Shown one piece after another: positions 60,301 to 64,000 of a stretch of 64,000 nt of DNA (the first letter of the stretch is position 1; every line of letters begins with the position of its first letter). The DNA is taken from assembly GCA_035582835.1 (NCBI GenBank), contig JAYKAV010002508.1:557051-621050 (forward strand). Direction: 5' to 3'. The translations under genes and the position numbers were made by a program. The notes under the pieces were generated by a model. That model was not told the origin of the DNA. It did not search any database and saw only the letters and a list, made by a program, of their open reading frames with translations. The stretch comes from Phoebastria nigripes. Lineage: Eukaryota > Chordata > Aves > Procellariiformes > Diomedeidae.

Positions 60301-63300
60301 CAGAACAAGCCCACAAAACTCACTGAAGAGCTCACTTCTGAGGTGTGCTGGGGATGTCTAACAGCAATGGTGACCTCATGTGGTGATCCAGGGATTGTTT
60401 TACTCCTCCAGACAAAGCAAACCATTTCAGACAGGGAAGAGTCTAACGATGTGATGAAGTTCTCAAGGAACAAACAAGAAATTGCTAGCGTTTTACTCCA
60501 AAAGTCATGCCAAGTAGGGATCAAAGCNTTTTCTTACCTTGGCCAAACTAGGCTACACCAAATGCACCAGCAGTGCTGCCGCTGAATCTGACAGTCTCAC
60601 CACAAATCCTTGTATTGGGGTGGATGCAGGAAACAAATTGCTCTCTGACCTCTAGTAACATTCCCTGCTGGGTGGTGTCTCAGTTCTACCGGGAGGACTG
60701 TGATGAGAATGGTTATCCTGTTATTGTCTGAACTGCATCTTTTGGGGATGGTTAAGCTGACAAAGGCTGTTAATCTGGCACTTAGAGCAACACAAAGTTC
60801 TTTGCTACTAATCAAAGAATTTTTGTAAGAGCACATGAAACATTTCCTCTTAAGACCTATGGCAGAGCTTTGTCTTGGTAAAGTTACTCTCCACTGGTCT
60901 CATCCAACACATGCAGGACTTATGCCCAGGATTCATTCTGGGGCTGTCTTTTCAGTCCGTGCCTTCTCTTTAAAGACTGCAGTGGCGTGAATGGGATATG
61001 GGCCAGAAAAAGAAGTCTCCAAACAATTTCCTCTAGAGACTGGAGATAACTTCTTTCACAGGGGCTGGTCAGGGATGCAGCTGGAGGATTCCATGCCGAA
61101 AGGCTGTGCACTGGGATGGATAATAAGTTAACGTAACCTTCCTTCCCAACCAAGGTCAGGCAGATCGTCCTTTTCCCTTGGTCCTGCTGACATGGATTTC
61201 CTGAGTGATTGCTTATCTGTTTCTCAGTGTCATCGTACCTGCCCACCTGAATATCATCTGTATGCTGCTGGCATGAGGACTTGTTTCTGCTCTTCCAAGG
61301 ACTGTATATCAATGTTGAATAATGCAGCCAGAAGTCTCTAGAGCTCATGTACTGCAAGTCATTAAACTGGACTGACTTTGGCTCCATGCATGGTGAACAA
61401 GCTGTTCTTTTTAAAACAGTGATTTATTGTCTTAGATTGTAGTAAATACTGCCCTATAGAACAGAACTCCAGTTTGCAGTGAGACAGTTTGTTTTAAGGT
61501 ATTTGAAGACACTTTAATTGCTCTCTTGGTTAAATTATGTTCATTTCTTCTCACTACCTTCTTGATCTGAAAGCAGGATATAACACATCTGAACATTTTT
61601 TTTCTAGCCAATTGTGGTACTTTTCACCCACAGGAAGTTTCTCCAGCTGTGCCTTTTTAATCTTCAAAATTACTTCCATCTTTTCCTCTTCTTCCCCACC
61701 TGTTTTACCTTCTCCTTTTGACTTAAAAACAGTGCCAAACGCTTCCTTGAGTTATTCCAAATGCAGACTCCCCTTTCATTCTGTTGATTGCTTGTGTCAG
61801 AGTGAAAGATCATTTTTTTCCTTGTCCAAGAGCCTTTGTGGTAAGTTAGCCCTCCCAGAATAGAAGGGATAACTGTAATGTCATTTGTGGCTATGGCTGT
61901 TGCGGGGGTAATCCCTTTCTTTGGTCACTGTTTCTAGAGTCCTTAGGGTTGTGGACTTTTGCAGAGCACCTAACATTAACACTCAGTTTTTGCAGCATCA
62001 GGAAAATATCTGAGGATTGAGATATCTGTCATGGGGGAGAAGCAAAGAATGGACAAGTGACTCTTCTTACTAACCTTCTTATGGTTTGGGATTTCATCTG
62101 CAAAAAGCCATCTTCAGAACTCAACAAAACTGCATTTCTATAGTTTTTTCCACTATTTTCCATTGTTTCCCCCTTGGTTACATGCCATTTTTAAGTATAG
62201 TGAGGTTTCCAGGAAATAATGTTTGTTTTTTGTATTTATGCATTCAGCTTGATTTTGAAGATCCATGAGAGAAGGCCTAACATGGGCTGAAAAGTTAATC
62301 TTCTCTCTGGTGTCCAAGAGTGCCAGTCCACTGCGCTTGCTGGGAATATCATCCTCGTGGCTGGAAGCTCTGCAGAATGGAGCACTCCTTCACTATCCTA
62401 TTAATGGGCAGGGAAACAGTAGGCTGGAGCTCTGTGGGGAACCACAGGTGCCTGTGGACCTGCTGGAGAAGGATCAGTCTGCTGCAAGGTGAAACAAGTG
62501 ACCAGTGAAATGCTTAACTGGTTTTCAACTTTAAGAGTTTGGGATATTTTTGTTGAAATGAAGTTATGTTGGAGGCAGTAAGTTTCAAGAGGAGAGGCAG
62601 GTAAATGGCACTCAATGTACCCTGGAGATGAAGTCACCCTGTCCTTGCCCACAGTCTGCAGGGTTAGGTAGTACAGCTGAAGAAAAGAACTGGTGTTTCC
62701 CCTGGGAGCGCTTGCTCTGGGCTTGGTGAAGCTTCCTGTTCCTCTGTACTGTTTCTCCCAGGAGCAATGAGAGCTGGGGCAGGGTCGAGGTTTATGTAGC
62801 CCTGCAGAGGAGCAACCTGTGAGGGAGGACCCTGCCGTGACATCCTTCAGCTGGAGCATCCCAGAGCAGCCTGCACCTGCTGCTCAGAGTCTGCCCACCC
62901 TGCAAGGAGGGCACTGATGATCACGGGAGGTAGGGAGACCGTGTGGCACTGCCCTTCTATGGCTCCAGAGGTAACTCAATTTTCTTGTGGTTCTGGGCAA
63001 AAAAATCAAAACTAGGGTAATTAAATTTCAAGAAAGGAAACCCTAGACAAGCAAACCTGCTTTCTTTTGCATTGGACTGCATCTGGCAAGGAGGGTCACA
63101 GGAATAAGATAATCCCGTAAAGGAACTGCTGTCACACCTTCAGGAGCCACCATTAGGAGACCCCACGACCTGGAGTGGCACACACATGAGGCTCAGCTTC
63201 TGCCGAGTCCACTCCTTGGTAAATATCGCACTGTGTTTGGGAAAGGACAAGTACATTTAGGTAAGTGCTCAAGTAAACATAACAACTACAGTGAGCAGTT

Positions 63301-64000
63301 GTTTGTGAAGCAGCTGCCAAAAGCACAGGCACAACCTCATTTGGCTGAATTTTGTGGCTACCTTAAAGGAAGATAATTCCCTGGAGGCTCATAACTACTC
63401 TCTGAGGTGACAGAGTGGCTTTTCTGGGGGTGTCTGACCTCTCCTGTACCAGTGGCTTGCCTTTCTATTGCACTCCTGCCAAGAAATCAGGCTAGGTTTT
63501 TCCTCCCCTGCAACTCTCTAAGTGAGAGAGGGATCAGGTTATTTCTAACAAGTGACCATGGCCATTTTAAATGGCTCCCCCTTTCCATTGGTGTCTTCTC
63601 AATGGGGGATGAAAACTGGCCAGGGGTAATCTCTGAGCAAATCACAGATTTGACAGATGTGCCAGTATTTTAACCCGTGAGAGTCCACAGTCTGCATGTC
63701 TGTCTGTGCTGACTGCTCCCTGCCCCAGTATATCCCACCGACTTCAGCTGTCGAGCCCTTTCCATACTGTTTGTTGGCCAGTGCCAAGGTAAAGTAGGTC
63801 AGCTAACTTGGAGACCATCTCTGGTTAGCCTACAGCAAGGTTACCGGTGCGGTTTTGGCCACCGGAGGGCTCCAGTTTTATTTCACAAATATGACAGAAT
63901 GATACTAAAAATTACCATTGTAGTGCGCCAAAAGCGGGGTCTAAAATCCTGCATAAGCCTCATGCCTTATCCTAATGCTTGGGCATGCAAATTGAAAATG
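57343..64000. other. Intergenic stretch to the window end
   Basis: No gene, RNA gene or clear transposon recognised. T runs lie near 58149-58160 and 58301-58313, and an A run at 59100-59114. A 155-codon minus-strand frame at 60920-61387 is the longest; its translation has no motif I recognise and its length is within chance expectation. Confidence 0.5.

Noticed and set aside
60920..61387. 155-codon minus-strand frame that looks moderately protein-like
   Set aside because: I recognise no family. Several frames of this size are expected by chance. A protein search or codon-substitution test across birds would settle it.
1..64000. CRISPR array, toxin-antitoxin, phage or other prokaryotic system
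   Set aside because: The window is vertebrate DNA. There are no regularly spaced repeats with unique spacers, no operon structure and no bacterial gene.

Overview
This window is vertebrate nuclear DNA and almost certainly comes from a bird. The evidence is a repeat complement dominated by CR1 LINE fragments, two solo LTRs that I recognise as avian endogenous retrovirus families, moderate AT richness with one sharp CpG-rich island, and a single brain-type potassium channel gene with vertebrate organisation. About forty isolated ambiguous bases and one 586-base run of N mark it as a draft assembly. Nothing prokaryotic (operons, CRISPR, insertion sequences) is present.

The only protein-coding gene I can support is a Shaker-type voltage-gated potassium channel at 22594-23831 on the plus strand. 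I identify it as KCNA6 (Kv1.6) from its T1-S1 junction, its C-terminal tail, its terminal PDZ-binding motif and the absence of an S1-S2 glycosylation site. Its coding region is one uninterrupted exon, as is usual for Kv1 genes. The start codon and most of the T1 tetramerisation domain are lost in the assembly gap at 22008-22593. The gene lies behind a CpG-rich 5' flank (about 21450-22007) that contains a striking TG/TC-rich stretch.

Layout: 1-21400 is intergenic, with a decayed CR1 (190-1455), a second decayed CR1 (10530-11200), an LTR-like element (about 13110-14460) and directly beside it a much younger CR1 (14469-15752) that keeps most of its 3' reverse-transcriptase reading frame. 21450-23831 is the KCNA6 promoter, gap and coding region. 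23832-64000 is about 40 kb with no recognisable gene. It holds a short CR1 (29884-30017), two ancient amniote-type CR1 copies on the plus strand (31310-32240 and 50740-52138), a 561-bp solo LTR with a perfect 5-bp target duplication (52144-52704), and a second solo LTR of about 1.1 kb with an internal degenerate minisatellite (56220-57338). The rest is unannotated sequence with short simple repeats.

Functionally the window describes one neuronal channel locus in a gene-poor neighbourhood. KCNA1 and KCNA5, which sit next to KCNA6 in other vertebrates, are not in this window and would be expected beyond it. I found no novel multi-gene system. The most notable points are the channel's unusual extracellular loops, the gap over its N-terminus, and the well-preserved LTR promoters.
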